In this document: positions 8,626 to 18,698 of the stretch, piece after piece
Position numbering within the stretch: position 1 is the first letter of the stretch
How the letters are laid out: the number at the start of each line of letters is the position of its first letter
Notes under the pieces: model-generated
What the model was told of the DNA's origin: nothing
The model's input: only the letters and a program-made list of their open reading frames with translations
Database searches by the model: none
Position numbers and translations under genes: made by a program
Source of the DNA: Mangrovibacter phragmitis
Lineage (GTDB): Bacteria > Pseudomonadota > Gammaproteobacteria > Enterobacterales > Enterobacteriaceae
Direction of reading: 5' to 3'
Assembly (NCBI RefSeq): GCF_001655675.1
Contig: NZ_LYRP01000022.1
Coordinates: forward strand, 458,204-522,203
Length of the DNA: 64,000 nucleotides

Positions 8626-11181
8626 ATGGCGGGGAATGACCGCGAACCAATCGGACGTAAACCCAAATCTGGCCGTCCTTCAAAACCGAAAGCAAGCCGT
8701 CGCGGGCATCGGGATGATGATTACGATGACGAATACGACGATTACGACGATGAGTATGAGGACGAAGACGAGGAGCCCATGCCGAGTAAACGGAAAGGTA
8801 AGAAAAAGAGCCCTCCGGGCAAAAAGCGCTGGTTGCTGTGGTTACTGGTAAAACTGTTCATTGTTTTTGCAGTGATTGTCGCTGCATATGGGGTTTACCT
8901 CGACCAGAAAATCCGCAGCCGTATTGACGGGCAGGTTTGGCAATTACCGGCAGCCGTTTATGGCCGCATGGTAAACCTGGAACCCGATATGCCCACCAGC
9001 AAAAAAGAGATGATCAATTTGCTGGAAGCAACGCAATACCGTCAGGTGACGCGGATGACGCGCCCTGGTGAGTTTACTGTCCAGGCGAACAGTATTGAGA
9101 TGATCCGCCGTCCATTTGATTTCCCTGATGGCAAGGAAGGTCAGGTACGGGCACGTCTGGTGTTTAATGGTGATCACCTGGATTCCATCCAGAACATGGA
9201 CAATGGCCGCAGTTTTGGTCTGTTGCGTCTCGACCCGCGTCTGATAACCATGCTGTCTTCGCCCAATGGTGAAGAACGCTTGTTTGTGAAACGCTCAGGC
9301 TTCCCTGACCTGCTGGTGGACACGCTGATTGCCACAGAAGATCGGCATTTCTATGAACATGACGGGATAAGCCTGTACTCCATTGGCCGTGCGTTTATCG
9401 CGAATATTACTGCCGGGCGTGCTGTTCAGGGGGGGAGTACTCTGACGCAGCAGTTGGTCAAAAACCTGTTTTTGACCAATGAGCGTTCTTTGTGGCGTAA
9501 GGCCAATGAAGCCTATATGGCGCTGATTATGGACGCCCGCTACAGCAAAGACCGTATTCTGGAACTCTACCTGAATGAAGTCTATCTGGGGCAGAGTGGC
9601 AATAATGAGATTCGCGGTTTCCCGCTTGCCAGCCTGTATTACTTTGGCCGACCGGTAGAAGAGCTGAGCCTGGATCAACAGGCGTTGCTGGTTGGTATGG
9701 TGAAAGGGGCGTCATTGTATAATCCGTGGAGCCGGCCAAAACTGGCACTGGAGCGGCGTAATATCGTATTGCGCTTGTTGCAGGAGCAGAAAGTTATTGA
9801 CCAGGATCTCTATAACACGCTAAGTGCGCGCCCGTTAGGTGTGCAGCCGCGTGGTGGTGTGATTTCACCACAGCCTGCGTTTATGCAACTGGTTAAACAG
9901 GAGTTACAGCAGAAACTGGGCGACAAGGTCAAAGATCTCTCCGGGGTGAAAATTTTCACGACATTTGATCAGGTTTCCCAGGATGCCGCAGAAAAAGCAG
10001 TGACCGAAGGGATCCCACAATTACGTAAACAACGTAAATTGAGCGATCTGGAAACGGCGATGGTTGTTGTCGACCGCTTCACAGGGGAAGTTCGGGCGAT
10101 TGTTGGTGGAGCGAATCCTCAGTTTGCCGGGTATAACCGCGCGCTTCAGGCACGTCGCTCTATTGGTTCTTTGGCAAAACCGGCTACATACCTGACGGCA
10201 CTGAGTCAGCCTAATCAGTATCGCCTGAATACCTGGATTGCTGATGCGCCTATCACTTTGCGTTTATCCAATGGCCAAACCTGGTCGCCGCAAAACGATG
10301 ATAAGCGCTTCAGCGGGCAGGTGATGTTGGTGGATGCGCTCACGCGTTCAATGAACGTGCCGACGGTTAACCTGGGGATGACGCTGGGCCTGTCTTCTAT
10401 TGTTGATACCTGGCAAAAACTGGGAGTGTCCAAAGACCAACTGACACCGGTACCAGCGATGTTGCTGGGTGCATTGAACCTTACCCCGATTGAGGTGGCA
10501 CAGGCATTCCAGACCATTGCCAGCGGTGGAAACCGGGCAACATTATCCGTATTACGTTCTGTAATTGGTGAAGATGGTACTGTGCTGTATCAGAGCTTCC
10601 CGCAGGCGGAACGGGCTGTACCGGCTCAGGCTGCCTATCTGACGCTCTATACCATGCAACAGGTGGTTAGCCGTGGTACCGGCCATGCACTGAGTTTGAA
10701 GTTCCCGAAACTGCATTTGGCCGGTAAAACCGGGACGACGAACAATCTGGTGGATAGCTGGTTTGCGGGGATTGATGGCCGTGAGGTCGTGATTACCTGG
10801 CTTGGCCGTGATAATAACCAGCCAACACGTTTTTATGGTTCAAGTGGGGCAATGACGCTGTATCAGCGCTATCTCAGTAATGAGTCGCCAATGCCGCTGG
10901 ATTTGGTGCCACCTGAGGACATTGTCGACATGAGCGTGGACGATATGGGGCAGTTCCAGTGCAACGGTGGTGGTGTACGTACATTACCGGTCTGGACCAC
11001 CGACCCGTCAGTGCTGTGCCAGCAGTCTCAGCCAATGTCTCAGCAACCACCTGCGGCTGATGGGCAGCAAGGGCAACCGTCCCAACAACCGCAGCAACCG
11101 CAACAGCAGCAACAGCCTCAACAACAACAGAAGAATGATGGTGTGGCTGGCTGGATAAAAGAAATGTTCGGCAGTAATTAA
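8626..11181 (+). CDS. mrcB: Penicillin-binding protein 1B (glycosyltransferase/transpeptidase)
   Basis: Bifunctional class A PBP that polymerises and crosslinks peptidoglycan at the inner membrane. It has 851 residues. Order: a cytosolic tail with an Asp/Glu/Tyr-rich stretch (about 30-50), a single membrane anchor (about 70-90), the UB2H domain that binds LpoB, the GT51 glycosyltransferase (catalytic Glu in [24 protein letters not shown]), and the transpeptidase with SxxK ([10 protein letters not shown]), SMN and KTGTT. The C-terminal tail is unusually Gln-rich and ends [15 protein letters not shown] start at 8626, not at an earlier ATG, because GGAGAA lies five bases upstream and the product begins [11 protein letters not shown] as in E. 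coli. Confidence 0.97.
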   Translation: MAGNDREPIGRKPKSGRPSKPKASRRGHRDDDYDDEYDDYDDEYEDEDEEPMPSKRKGKKKSPPGKKRWLLWLLVKLFIVFAVIVAAYGVYLDQKIRSRIDGQVWQLPAAVYGRMVNLEPDMPTSKKEMINLLEATQYRQVTRMTRPGEFTVQANSIEMIRRPFDFPDGKEGQVRARLVFNGDHLDSIQNMDNGRSFGLLRLDPRLITMLSSPNGEERLFVKRSGFPDLLVDTLIATEDRHFYEHDGISLYSIGRAFIANITAGRAVQGGSTLTQQLVKNLFLTNERSLWRKANEAYMALIMDARYSKDRILELYLNEVYLGQSGNNEIRGFPLASLYYFGRPVEELSLDQQALLVGMVKGASLYNPWSRPKLALERRNIVLRLLQEQKVIDQDLYNTLSARPLGVQPRGGVISPQPAFMQLVKQELQQKLGDKVKDLSGVKIFTTFDQVSQDAAEKAVTEGIPQLRKQRKLSDLETAMVVVDRFTGEVRAIVGGANPQFAGYNRALQARRSIGSLAKPATYLTALSQPNQYRLNTWIADAPITLRLSNGQTWSPQNDDKRFSGQVMLVDALTRSMNVPTVNLGMTLGLSSIVDTWQKLGVSKDQLTPVPAMLLGALNLTPIEVAQAFQTIASGGNRATLSVLRSVIGEDGTVLYQSFPQAERAVPAQAAYLTLYTMQQVVSRGTGHALSLKFPKLHLAGKTGTTNNLVDSWFAGIDGREVVITWLGRDNNQPTRFYGSSGAMTLYQRYLSNESPMPLDLVPPEDIVDMSVDDMGQFQCNGGGVRTLPVWTTDPSVLCQQSQPMSQQPPAADGQQGQPSQQPQQPQQQQQPQQQQKNDGVAGWIKEMFGSN

Positions 11182-11187
11182 CCATAC

Positions 11188-11259
11188 AGCCCCTGTACAA
11201 TGGCATACTGTTTTCCCATTTTAGTTATGGGGAAGCAGTCGACATACAGGGGCTTTCTC
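11188..11259 (+). terminator. mrcB terminator
   Basis: AGCCCCTGTA (11188-11197) pairs with TACAGGGGCT (11245-11254), followed by TTCTCTT. An inner imperfect hairpin (ACTGTTTTCCCAT with ATGGGGAAGCAGT) fills the loop, giving a long two-part stem. It sits seven bases after the stop codon. Confidence 0.75.
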
Positions 11260-11336
11260 TTACTAATACTGTAAAACGTAATACAGTCAGTGGTCAGAAG
11301 GGAAAATCTGGCTATATGTAAACCCGCCATTCAGGC

Positions 11337-11390
11337 TTGCTTCAGGCTGCCCAGTTCGCATATTATTCATCGATTATAATAATAATTCTC
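11337..11390 (+). promoter_or_regulatory. Candidate sigma-70 promoter with Fur box upstream of fhuC
   Basis: TTGCTT (11337-11342), an 18-base spacer and TATTAT (11361-11366) make a plausible promoter. A 19-base sequence at 11372-11390, GATTATAATAATAATTCTC, agrees with the Fur consensus (GATAATGATAATCATTATC) at 15 of 19 positions and covers the expected start site. This predicts iron repression of fhuCDB. The rest of the 325-base mrcB-fhuC gap holds the mrcB terminator and about 115 bases between the Fur box and fhuC in which I see no gene. Confidence 0.75.
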
Positions 11391-11506
11391 GTTTGCGTTC
11401 CTGTTTTCACTTGTCGGGGGCGTGATACTCACCGGGAATTCATTATATTACCGGGTGTTGCTGCACCGTTTTTTAATTCATACACCGTCAGGGCGACGTT
11501 GGCACC

Positions 11507-12307
11507 ATGCAGGATACACAGAACACAACAACTCCTATCACTTTCAGCCTTGATAATGTTACGTTTCGGGTGCCCGGGCGTACATTACTTCACCCGCTGA
11601 GTCTGGCTTTTCCGGAAGGTAAAGTTACTGGTCTGATAGGCCACAATGGCTCAGGAAAATCAACATTGTTGAAAATGTTAGGGCGCCACCAAACACCGAG
11701 TGAAGGGCAGATAACACTGGGTAATGCGCCACTGGAAACATGGAACAGTAAGGCATGTGCGCGGCGTGTTGCATATTTGCCACAACAGTTACCAGCAGCT
11801 GAAGGGATGACCGTTCGGGAACTGGTTGCGATAGGGCGTTATCCCTGGCATGGCGCGTTAGGGCGGTTTAGTGCCGAAGACCGGCAACATGTCGAAGACG
11901 CAATCGCCCTGGTTGGCTTGAAACCCTTTGCCCAACGCCTGGTAGATAGCTTGTCTGGTGGTGAACGCCAGCGGGCATGGATAGCGATGATGGTGGCGCA
12001 AAACAGTCAGTGTTTGTTGCTTGATGAACCCACCTCTGCGCTGGATATTGCTCATCAGGTTGAAGTGCTGGCACTGATTCACCGGCTCAGTGAACAACGT
12101 GGTTTAACTGTGATTGCGGTGCTGCATGATATCAATATGGCGGCCAGGTATTGCGACTATTTAGTCGCACTGCGCGGTGGGCAGATGATTGCTCAGGGAG
12201 AACCTGAACACATCATGCAACCTGAAACGCTGTCCATGATTTACGGTATTCCCATGGGAACCTTGTCTCACCCGGCGGGTGGTGCGCCAGTGAGTTTTGT
12301 TTGCTGA
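11507..12307 (+). CDS. fhuC: Fe(3+)-hydroxamate ABC transporter, ATP-binding protein
   Basis: Powers uptake of ferrichrome-type siderophores through the FhuB permease. It has 266 residues. Walker A is GHNGSGKS (45-52), the ABC signature is LSGGERQR, Walker B is CLLLDEPTSALD, and the switch histidine is in VLHDI. The C-terminus ends SHPAGGAPVSFV as in other FhuC proteins. It is the first gene of the operon here, with the outer-membrane receptor gene fhuA missing from its usual place upstream. The stop overlaps the fhuD ATG (TGATG). Confidence 0.97.
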   Translation: MQDTQNTTTPITFSLDNVTFRVPGRTLLHPLSLAFPEGKVTGLIGHNGSGKSTLLKMLGRHQTPSEGQITLGNAPLETWNSKACARRVAYLPQQLPAAEGMTVRELVAIGRYPWHGALGRFSAEDRQHVEDAIALVGLKPFAQRLVDSLSGGERQRAWIAMMVAQNSQCLLLDEPTSALDIAHQVEVLALIHRLSEQRGLTVIAVLHDINMAARYCDYLVALRGGQMIAQGEPEHIMQPETLSMIYGIPMGTLSHPAGGAPVSFVC

Positions 12308-13200
12308 TGAAATCGTTATTCTCTTCTTTATCCCGCCGTCAGTTACTCACGCTGATGGCCTCCTCACCGTTATGGCTGAAATCACAGAATGCGCTGGCGG
12401 CACGAATAAATCCTCACCGTGTTGCCGCACTGGAATGGTTACCGGTTGAGTTATTGATTGCACTGGGTGTTACCCCATATGGTGTGGCAGATATTCCCAA
12501 TTATCGCCGCTGGGTTAGTGAACCAGCCCTGCCAGACTCGGTTATCGACTTAGGTTTGCGTACTGAACCTAATCTGGAGTTGCTGGCCAGCATGAAGCCC
12601 TCGTTGATTGTCTGGTCTGCGGGATATGGCCCGGCTGCAACGAAATTGTCCCGTATCGCCCCCGGGCAGGGGTTTACTTTTACTGATGGTAAACACCCGC
12701 TGGATGTAGCACGGCGATCTTTAGTCCAGATGGCAGAGTTGCTTGATATGCAGCAGGCTGCGCAAACCCACCTCGGGCAATACGATCAGTTTATTGATGG
12801 CCTGAGAACGACATTTGCGCACCGGGGGAAACGCCCGGTATTGCTGATGAGCTTACTTGAATCTCACCATGCTTTAGTGCTTGGTAATAACAGCTTATTC
12901 CAGCAAGTGCTGGATCCGCTGGGTATTGAGAATGCCTGGCAGGGGGAGGTGACTTTTTGGGGCAGTGCGATTGTTGGTGTTGAACGCCTGGCGGATATCC
13001 GCGATGCAGACGTATTGTGTTTCGGGCATGGCGACAACGCAACTGAACGGGCCATTACCCACACACCTTTATGGCAGTCAATGCCTTTTGTGCGCCAGAA
13101 CCGCTTTCATCGGGTTCCTGCGGTCTGGTTTTATGGTGCCACACTCTCAGCCATGCATTTTGGCCGTGTTCTGAGCCAAACGCTGGGGGAGAAAAAGTGA
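12307..13200 (+). CDS. fhuD: Fe(3+)-hydroxamate periplasmic binding protein
   Basis: Class III periplasmic binding protein that delivers hydroxamate siderophores to FhuB. It has 297 residues. The N-terminus carries a twin-arginine type signal (LSRRQLLTL, then a hydrophobic stretch and ALAA), matching the Tat-type signal of E. coli FhuD. The ligand-contacting Arg and Tyr of E. coli FhuD have counterparts in GLRTEPNLELL and SAGYGP. An earlier in-frame TTG exists, but I use the ATG at 12307, which overlaps the fhuC stop. The fhuB GTG start lies inside its last codons. Confidence 0.96.
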   Translation: MKSLFSSLSRRQLLTLMASSPLWLKSQNALAARINPHRVAALEWLPVELLIALGVTPYGVADIPNYRRWVSEPALPDSVIDLGLRTEPNLELLASMKPSLIVWSAGYGPAATKLSRIAPGQGFTFTDGKHPLDVARRSLVQMAELLDMQQAAQTHLGQYDQFIDGLRTTFAHRGKRPVLLMSLLESHHALVLGNNSLFQQVLDPLGIENAWQGEVTFWGSAIVGVERLADIRDADVLCFGHGDNATERAITHTPLWQSMPFVRQNRFHRVPAVWFYGATLSAMHFGRVLSQTLGEKK

Positions 13201-15179
13201 CGCGTACTGTGCATATTTCACCTGGCGTGTTTGCTGCCATTCTGTTGTGTGGTACTGGGCTGACTCTGTTTAATTTACAGGCTTTATTGCCTTTGACGGA
13301 CTGGCCTGCCGCATTCTGGTCGCCCTCACCTGATGCAGTCAACCAGATGTTATTCCACTACAGTGCCTTACCTCGCCTGGTGATGTCGCTAATGGTCGGG
13401 GCAGGGCTGGGGCTGGTCGGGGTGTTATTCCAGCAGGTGTTACGCAACCCTCTGGCCGAACCTACCACATTAGGTGTGGCGACCGGGGCACAACTGGGCA
13501 TTACTGTGTCTACCTTGTGGGTTTTGCCTGGTGGTGCGCTGGCTCAGCAATTTTCCGCACTGTTTGGTGCCTGCATAGTCGGAGCACTGGTCTTTGGTGT
13601 TGCCTGGGGCAAACGCCTGTCACCGGTTACGCTCATTCTTGCCGGGCTGGTGGTCAGCCTGTATTGCGGTGCGGTGAACCAGCTGTTGGTGATTTTTCAC
13701 CATGACCAGTTACAGAGCATGTTTTTGTGGAGCACTGGCGCACTGAATCAGACGGACTGGCTGGGGGTTACCCGGTTATGGCCGGTGCTGGTTGTCGGTG
13801 TACTGATGACCGTGCTATTACTACGCCCATTAACGTTGTTGGGGCTGGATGATGGCGTTGCCCGTAATTTGGGGCTGATGTTGTCACTGGCACGTTTTGC
13901 CACACTTATCCTGGCAACAGGTATCAGTGCAATGCTGGTCAATGCCGTAGGGATTATTGGCTTTATTGGGCTATTTGCACCTCTCCTGGCAAAGCTGTTG
14001 GGTGCCCGCAGGCTGACCAGCCGTTTGTTGCTGGCTCCCGTCATTGGCGCGTTGATTTTATGGCTATCAGACCAGGTGATTGTGTTATTGACCCGGGAGT
14101 GGCGGGAAATATCCACGGGTACTATGACATCGTTGGTTGGTACGCCATTGTTATTATGGTTGCTGCCGCGCCTGCGGTCACTGAACGCGCCGTCTTTGGC
14201 TCAGGGCGACAGTGTGACACCAGAGCGCCAACATGTGGCGTGGTTCGCTCTGGTTGGCGCAGGCATCTTGCTATTACTGACTGGAGTGGCGTTATCACTG
14301 GGGCGCGGCAGCCATGGCTGGTTTTTTGCCACAGGGCATGAACTGGACACACTGTTGTTCTGGCGTTGGCCGCGCGTATTATCTGCTCTGAGTGCCGGGT
14401 GTATGCTGGCTGCCGCCGGGTGTATTATTCAGCGCCTCACGGGTAATGGCATGGCAAGCCCGGAAGTCCTGGGTATCAGCTCCGGAGCCGCATTCGGCGT
14501 GGTGTTAATGCTGTTTTTTGTTCCTGGTGATGCGTTTGCCTGGTTGCTGCCTGCCGGGTGCCTGGGGGCTGCGGCTACATTAGTAGTGATTTTGTTAGTT
14601 GCCGGCAAAGGCGGATTTTCTCCGCAACGAATGTTGCTGGCCGGGATGGCGCTCAGTACCGCTTTTACGATGTTACTGATGATGCTTCAGGCCAGTGGTG
14701 ATCCGCGTATGGCGCAAGTTCTGACCTGGCTTTCTGGTTCAACTTATAATGTTTCTGGGGAGCAGGCTGTCCGGGCAACGGTAATCATGGTTGTGCTTCT
14801 GGCCGTGACACCACTGTGCGGACGCTGGTTGACTGTACTCCCACTGGGAAGTGAAATGTCACGCTCGGTAGGACTGGCACTGACACCTGTGCGCATTGGC
14901 TTATTGCTGTTAGCTGCCGCGCTGACTGCAGCCGCAACGCTGACCATAGGGCCATTAAGTTTTGTCGGTTTGATGGCTCCACATATCACCCGCATGATGG
15001 GATTTCGCAGGACATTACCACAACTAGTCATTGCTGCGTTGTTAGGTGGGGTGTTGATGATGTCTGCCGACTGGTTGGGCCGCATGTTACTGTTTCCATA
15101 CCAGGTACCTGCCGGGTTACTCGCCACTTTTATTGGCGCGCCCTATTTTGTTTACCTGTTGCGTAAGCAAACTCACTGA
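13197..15179 (+). CDS. fhuB: Fe(3+)-hydroxamate ABC transporter permease (fused double-length)
   Basis: Inner-membrane permease made of two fused FecCD-type halves, so one chain replaces the usual dimer. It has 660 residues, the same as E. coli. Each half carries the coupling motif near GLVGVLFQQVLRNPLAEPTTLG and GCIIQRLTGNGMASPEVLG, and many hydrophobic segments. I start at the GTG at 13197, which overlaps the fhuD stop (GTGA); an upstream frame exists but would run inside fhuD. With FhuC and FhuD this forms the complete inner-membrane importer. Confidence 0.96.
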   Translation: MTRTVHISPGVFAAILLCGTGLTLFNLQALLPLTDWPAAFWSPSPDAVNQMLFHYSALPRLVMSLMVGAGLGLVGVLFQQVLRNPLAEPTTLGVATGAQLGITVSTLWVLPGGALAQQFSALFGACIVGALVFGVAWGKRLSPVTLILAGLVVSLYCGAVNQLLVIFHHDQLQSMFLWSTGALNQTDWLGVTRLWPVLVVGVLMTVLLLRPLTLLGLDDGVARNLGLMLSLARFATLILATGISAMLVNAVGIIGFIGLFAPLLAKLLGARRLTSRLLLAPVIGALILWLSDQVIVLLTREWREISTGTMTSLVGTPLLLWLLPRLRSLNAPSLAQGDSVTPERQHVAWFALVGAGILLLLTGVALSLGRGSHGWFFATGHELDTLLFWRWPRVLSALSAGCMLAAAGCIIQRLTGNGMASPEVLGISSGAAFGVVLMLFFVPGDAFAWLLPAGCLGAAATLVVILLVAGKGGFSPQRMLLAGMALSTAFTMLLMMLQASGDPRMAQVLTWLSGSTYNVSGEQAVRATVIMVVLLAVTPLCGRWLTVLPLGSEMSRSVGLALTPVRIGLLLLAAALTAAATLTIGPLSFVGLMAPHITRMMGFRRTLPQLVIAALLGGVLMMSADWLGRMLLFPYQVPAGLLATFIGAPYFVYLLRKQTH

Positions 15180-15185
15180 CCTGTG

Positions 15186-15215
15186 AGGCAGCCCGGTCAG
15201 TAAACCAGGCTGCCT
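15186..15215. terminator. Hairpin between convergent fhuB and hemL
   Basis: AGGCAGCC pairs with GGCTGCCT and an inner GGT with ACC, giving an 11-pair stem with one mismatch and a 6-base loop. It lies between two convergent genes and probably ends transcription in both directions, although neither side has a strong T-run. Confidence 0.6.
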
Positions 15216-15251
15216 TAACACGCTTACTTTATTGTTTACCTGATTTTATTG

Positions 15252-16535
15252 TCAGGCGAGTTGCGCAAATACATTACGGGCAACATCAATAGTGGCGTTA
15301 ATGTCTTCCGGCGTGTGCGCCACAGACATAAAACCGGCTTCAAACGCGGAAGGCGCCAGGTAAATCCCGCCTTCAAGCATCAGGTGGAAGAAGCGTTTAA
15401 ACCGCTCAACATCACAGGCCATCACGTCCTGGTAGCAGGTGACAGCGGGCGCATCAGTGAAGAACAGGCCAAACATGCCTCCCACATGGTTTACCACGAA
15501 AGGAATACCGGCCTGGTCTGCGGCCTCTTTGAGGCCCTCAGCCAGTTGTGTGGTTAAGGTGTCCAGTGTTTCATGCACACCAGGTTGTGCTACCTCGGTC
15601 AGGCAGGCATAACCCGCAGCCATCGCAATCGGGTTACCGGAAAGGGTACCGGCCTGGTACACCGGGCCGGTTGGTGCCAGTGCATCCATGATTTCTCGCC
15701 GTCCGCCAAACGCACCTACCGGCATACCGCCACCAATGATTTTACCCAGGCAGGTTAAGTCTGGTTCAACATTGTAGTAAGACTGAGCGCCCGCCAGTGC
15801 GACACGGAAACCTGTCATCACCTCATCAATTATCAGCAATGCACCAAACTCATCGCACAGTGCACGCAGGCCAGGTAAAAATTCAGGCTGAGGGGGAACG
15901 CAGTTCATATTGCCAGCGACAGGCTCAACAATAATGCAGGCTATCTCTTGCGGGTATTGTTCAAAGGTCGCACGCACTGAATCCAGTGAGTTGTAAGTAC
16001 AGGTCAGCGTATGGCGGGCAAAATCAGCTGGCACACCTGGGGAATTAGGCTGCCCAAGGGTAAGCGCGCCCGAACCGGCTTTCACCAGCAGGCAGTCTGC
16101 GTGCCCATGATAGCAACCTTCAAACTTGATTAGCTTGTCGCGTCCGGTGTACCCTCGGGCAAGGCGGATTGCACTCATTGTTGCTTCTGTTCCTGAGTTA
16201 ACCATACGAACCATATCCATGGTTGGCACTAACTCAGTCACCAGTTGCGCCATCTTAACTTCCATTTCAGTTGGTGCACCAAAGCTCAATCCACGTTGAG
16301 CGGCTTCGATCACCGCATTACGGATAGCCGGGTGATTATGGCCAAGTACCATTGGCCCCCAGGAACCCACGTAGTCAATATAGGCTTTACCATCGGCGTC
16401 GTAGAGTCTGGCCCCGTCGGCACGTTCGATAAACAGCGGTACGCCGCCGACGCCTGTAAACGCGCGGACGGGGGAGTTGACGCCACCAGGGATTAATTCT
16501 CTGGCGGTGGCATACAAGTTTTCTGACTTACTCAT
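15252..16535 (-). CDS. hemL: Glutamate-1-semialdehyde 2,1-aminomutase
   Basis: PLP enzyme that turns glutamate-1-semialdehyde into 5-aminolevulinate, the C5-pathway precursor of haem, sirohaem and cobalamin. It has 427 residues. The PLP-binding lysine is Lys265 in CLGKIIGGG, and the VNSGTEATM and [10 protein letters not shown] motifs are present. I start at the ATG at 16535, preceded by CAGGAGT, and not at the TTG one codon upstream. It is a single-gene unit, convergent with fhuB and divergent from clcA. Confidence 0.97.
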   Translation of the reverse strand: MSKSENLYATARELIPGGVNSPVRAFTGVGGVPLFIERADGARLYDADGKAYIDYVGSWGPMVLGHNHPAIRNAVIEAAQRGLSFGAPTEMEVKMAQLVTELVPTMDMVRMVNSGTEATMSAIRLARGYTGRDKLIKFEGCYHGHADCLLVKAGSGALTLGQPNSPGVPADFARHTLTCTYNSLDSVRATFEQYPQEIACIIVEPVAGNMNCVPPQPEFLPGLRALCDEFGALLIIDEVMTGFRVALAGAQSYYNVEPDLTCLGKIIGGGMPVGAFGGRREIMDALAPTGPVYQAGTLSGNPIAMAAGYACLTEVAQPGVHETLDTLTTQLAEGLKEAADQAGIPFVVNHVGGMFGLFFTDAPAVTCYQDVMACDVERFKRFFHLMLEGGIYLAPSAFEAGFMSVAHTPEDINATIDVARNVFAQLA

Positions 16536-16712
16536 CAATGGACTCCTGAGGGGTATATGTAAGCGTGCGGGTCATTCTAAGTGATTCGGTAAACGTTATG
16601 AAAGTTTTGCCCGATTGAAACAACACATTATGTATTGATTTGGGACAGGACTAACCCTGGCGGGGCAGGTAGAATGCTGCCTCATTTGTATTACTAATTG
16701 CACTGACAACTC

Positions 16713-18134
16713 ATGAAACCTGAAACACCTTCTTTTGAAGCACAGCAGATTATTCGGTTACGGCGTGGCGACATGGTTCGCCGGCTGGTAAGGCGAGACA
16801 AAACGCCACTGGCAGTTCTTATTATGGCCGCTGTTGTAGGGACTCTGGCAGGTCTTGCCGGGGTTGGTTTTGAGAAAGCTGTTAATTGGGTATTACATTA
16901 CCGAATGAGCATGCTACTCAACTTTGCTGATTCTCCTTTTCTGGTATGGCCGCTGGCATTTATAGCCTCTGCACTACTGGCAATGGTGGGGTATTGGCTG
17001 GTTCGCCGTTTTGCCCAGGAAGCGGGTGGTTCAGGCATTCCAGAAATAGAAGGTGCATTGGAGGAGTTACGCCCGGTTCGCTGGTGGCGAGTTATTCCAG
17101 TGAAGTTTTTTGGTGGGATGGGCACCCTTGGGGCTGGTATGGTGCTTGGGCGTGAAGGCCCAACCGTGCAACTGGGAGGAAATATCGGGCGTATGGTGCT
17201 CGATATATTTCGTATTCGTGGCGCTGAATCCCGCCATACATTGTTGGCGACAGGGGCTGCAGCCGGGTTAGCCGCGGCGTTTAATGCACCACTGGCAGGC
17301 ATATTATTCATTATTGAAGAGATGCGCCCACAATTTCGCTACAGCCTGATTTCGATTAAGGCCGTGTTTATTGGTGTGATCATGTCCACGATTGTTTTCC
17401 GTTACTTCAATGGCGAAGTATCGGTGATAGAAGTGGGTAAACTCAGCGTGGCGCCGGTCAATACGTTATGGCTGTATCTGATCCTCGGGATGATTTTCGG
17501 GATTGTCGGTCCGATTTTTAATTCACTTATTTTTCGTACCCAGGATATGTTTCAACGCCTACACGGCGGTGAGATAACAAAATGGGTATTGATCGGCGGA
17601 GTCCTGGGTGGTGTGTGTGGGGTTTTGGGTTTTATTGAACCGGAAGCGGCTGGCGGTGGCTTTAATCTAATCCCTATTGCAGCAGCAGGGAACTATGCGG
17701 TAGGGACACTGCTGTTTATCTTTATTGCACGCATTATTACTACTTTGTTGTGTTTTAGTTCTGGTGCTCCGGGCGGGATTTTTGCACCAATGCTTGCGCT
17801 GGGGACACTTTTTGGCACCGCCTACGGTATGGCCTGTACCGCCTGGTTTCCCGGGTATCACCTGGAAGCGGGGACATTTGCTATTGCAGGAATGGGGGCG
17901 CTGTTTGCTGCATCAGTGCGTGCTCCACTGACCGGTATCGTGCTGGTACTGGAGATGACCGATAATTATCAGCTCATTTTGCCAATGATTATCACCTGTC
18001 TCGGCGCTACGCTGTTAGCACAATTCTTAGGCGGAAAACCGCTGTATTCTTCTATTCTGGCGCGCACATTGGCCAAACAGGATGCGCAGCAGAAAACCGC
18101 CCAACCCGAGGCGGCTTCACTGGAGAATACTTGA
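16713..18134 (+). CDS. clcA: H+/Cl- exchange transporter ClcA
   Basis: Exchanges two chloride ions for one proton across the inner membrane and supports extreme acid resistance. It has 473 residues, as in E. coli. The chloride-filter motif GSGIP has Ser107, the gating glutamate Glu148 is in GREGP, and the internal proton glutamate Glu203 is in FIIEEMRP, so it should be an exchanger and not a channel. The second-half motif GAPGGIFAP and the KPLY segment with the filter tyrosine are also present. Its transcript would run toward erpA. Confidence 0.97.
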   Translation: MKPETPSFEAQQIIRLRRGDMVRRLVRRDKTPLAVLIMAAVVGTLAGLAGVGFEKAVNWVLHYRMSMLLNFADSPFLVWPLAFIASALLAMVGYWLVRRFAQEAGGSGIPEIEGALEELRPVRWWRVIPVKFFGGMGTLGAGMVLGREGPTVQLGGNIGRMVLDIFRIRGAESRHTLLATGAAAGLAAAFNAPLAGILFIIEEMRPQFRYSLISIKAVFIGVIMSTIVFRYFNGEVSVIEVGKLSVAPVNTLWLYLILGMIFGIVGPIFNSLIFRTQDMFQRLHGGEITKWVLIGGVLGGVCGVLGFIEPEAAGGGFNLIPIAAAGNYAVGTLLFIFIARIITTLLCFSSGAPGGIFAPMLALGTLFGTAYGMACTAWFPGYHLEAGTFAIAGMGALFAASVRAPLTGIVLVLEMTDNYQLILPMIITCLGATLLAQFLGGKPLYSSILARTLAKQDAQQKTAQPEAASLENT

Positions 18135-18174
18135 ACGATTCACCAGGGTATTAGATAATCACCAATAAGTACTG

Positions 18175-18242
18175 GCGCAAGACAGGTGTATCCACCGGGT
18201 ATTGTGTTGTCTGGCAGGCCTGTTTGTGGTCATGTCTTGCGT
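18175..18242 (+). other. Long-range inverted repeat in the erpA leader
   Basis: GCGCAAGACA (18175-18184) can pair with TGTCTTGCGT (18233-18242), ten pairs including one G-U. The enclosed stretch has further pairing (CCAC with GTGG, and the palindrome CAGGCCTG). The end lies 27 bases before the erpA ATG. It could be a leader structure; function is not known. Confidence 0.4.
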
Positions 18243-18269
18243 GAGTTGTTTCTTCGTTGGGAGCAGAAA

Positions 18270-18614
18270 ATGAGTGATGATGTCGCGTTGCCGTTGCAGT
18301 TTACTGATGCAGCAGCTAATAAAGTAAAAAGTCTGATCGCGGATGAAGAGAACCCGAATCTGAAGTTGCGTGTGTATATTACTGGCGGTGGTTGTAGTGG
18401 ATTTCAGTATGGTTTTACCTTTGATGATCAGATTAACGAAGGTGATATGACCATCGAAAAACAGGGTGTGGCACTGGTTGTTGACCCAATGAGCCTGCAG
18501 TATCTGGTTGGTGGCGCGGTAGACTATACCGAAGGACTTGAAGGTTCGCGTTTTGTGGTAAATAACCCCAATGCGAAAAGCACCTGTGGCTGTGGTTCTT
18601 CTTTCAGTATCTGA
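18270..18614 (+). CDS. erpA: A-type iron-sulfur cluster insertion protein ErpA
   Basis: Carrier that hands [Fe-S] clusters to apoproteins such as IspG and IspH of the isoprenoid pathway. It has 114 residues. The three cluster-binding cysteines Cys42 (GGGCSGF), Cys106 and Cys108 (CGCG) are in place. I start at the ATG at 18270 with GGGAGCAG upstream; the frame is open further up, but the product from here begins [11 protein letters not shown] exactly like E. coli. The preceding leader contains a long inverted repeat. Confidence 0.98.
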   Translation: MSDDVALPLQFTDAAANKVKSLIADEENPNLKLRVYITGGGCSGFQYGFTFDDQINEGDMTIEKQGVALVVDPMSLQYLVGGAVDYTEGLEGSRFVVNNPNAKSTCGCGSSFSI

Positions 18615-18641
18615 CCAGCCTTAGTGATGTTTTGCCACCTG

Positions 18642-18669
18642 ACGCCGTGCACATGCACGGCGTCGTCGT
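18642..18669 (+). terminator. erpA terminator
   Basis: ACGCCGTGC (18642-18650) and GCACGGCGT (18655-18663) form a 9-bp stem with a 4-base loop, followed by CGTCGTTTT. It lies between convergent erpA and yadS. Confidence 0.65.
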
Positions 18670-18698
18670 TTTGGCCGGATGGCGCTATGACTTGTGTG

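Noticed and set aside
11337..11600. 87-codon frame covering the fhuC promoter region
   Set aside because: It starts inside the promoter and runs into fhuC in another frame. I mention its TVRATLA segment only as a possible receptor remnant.
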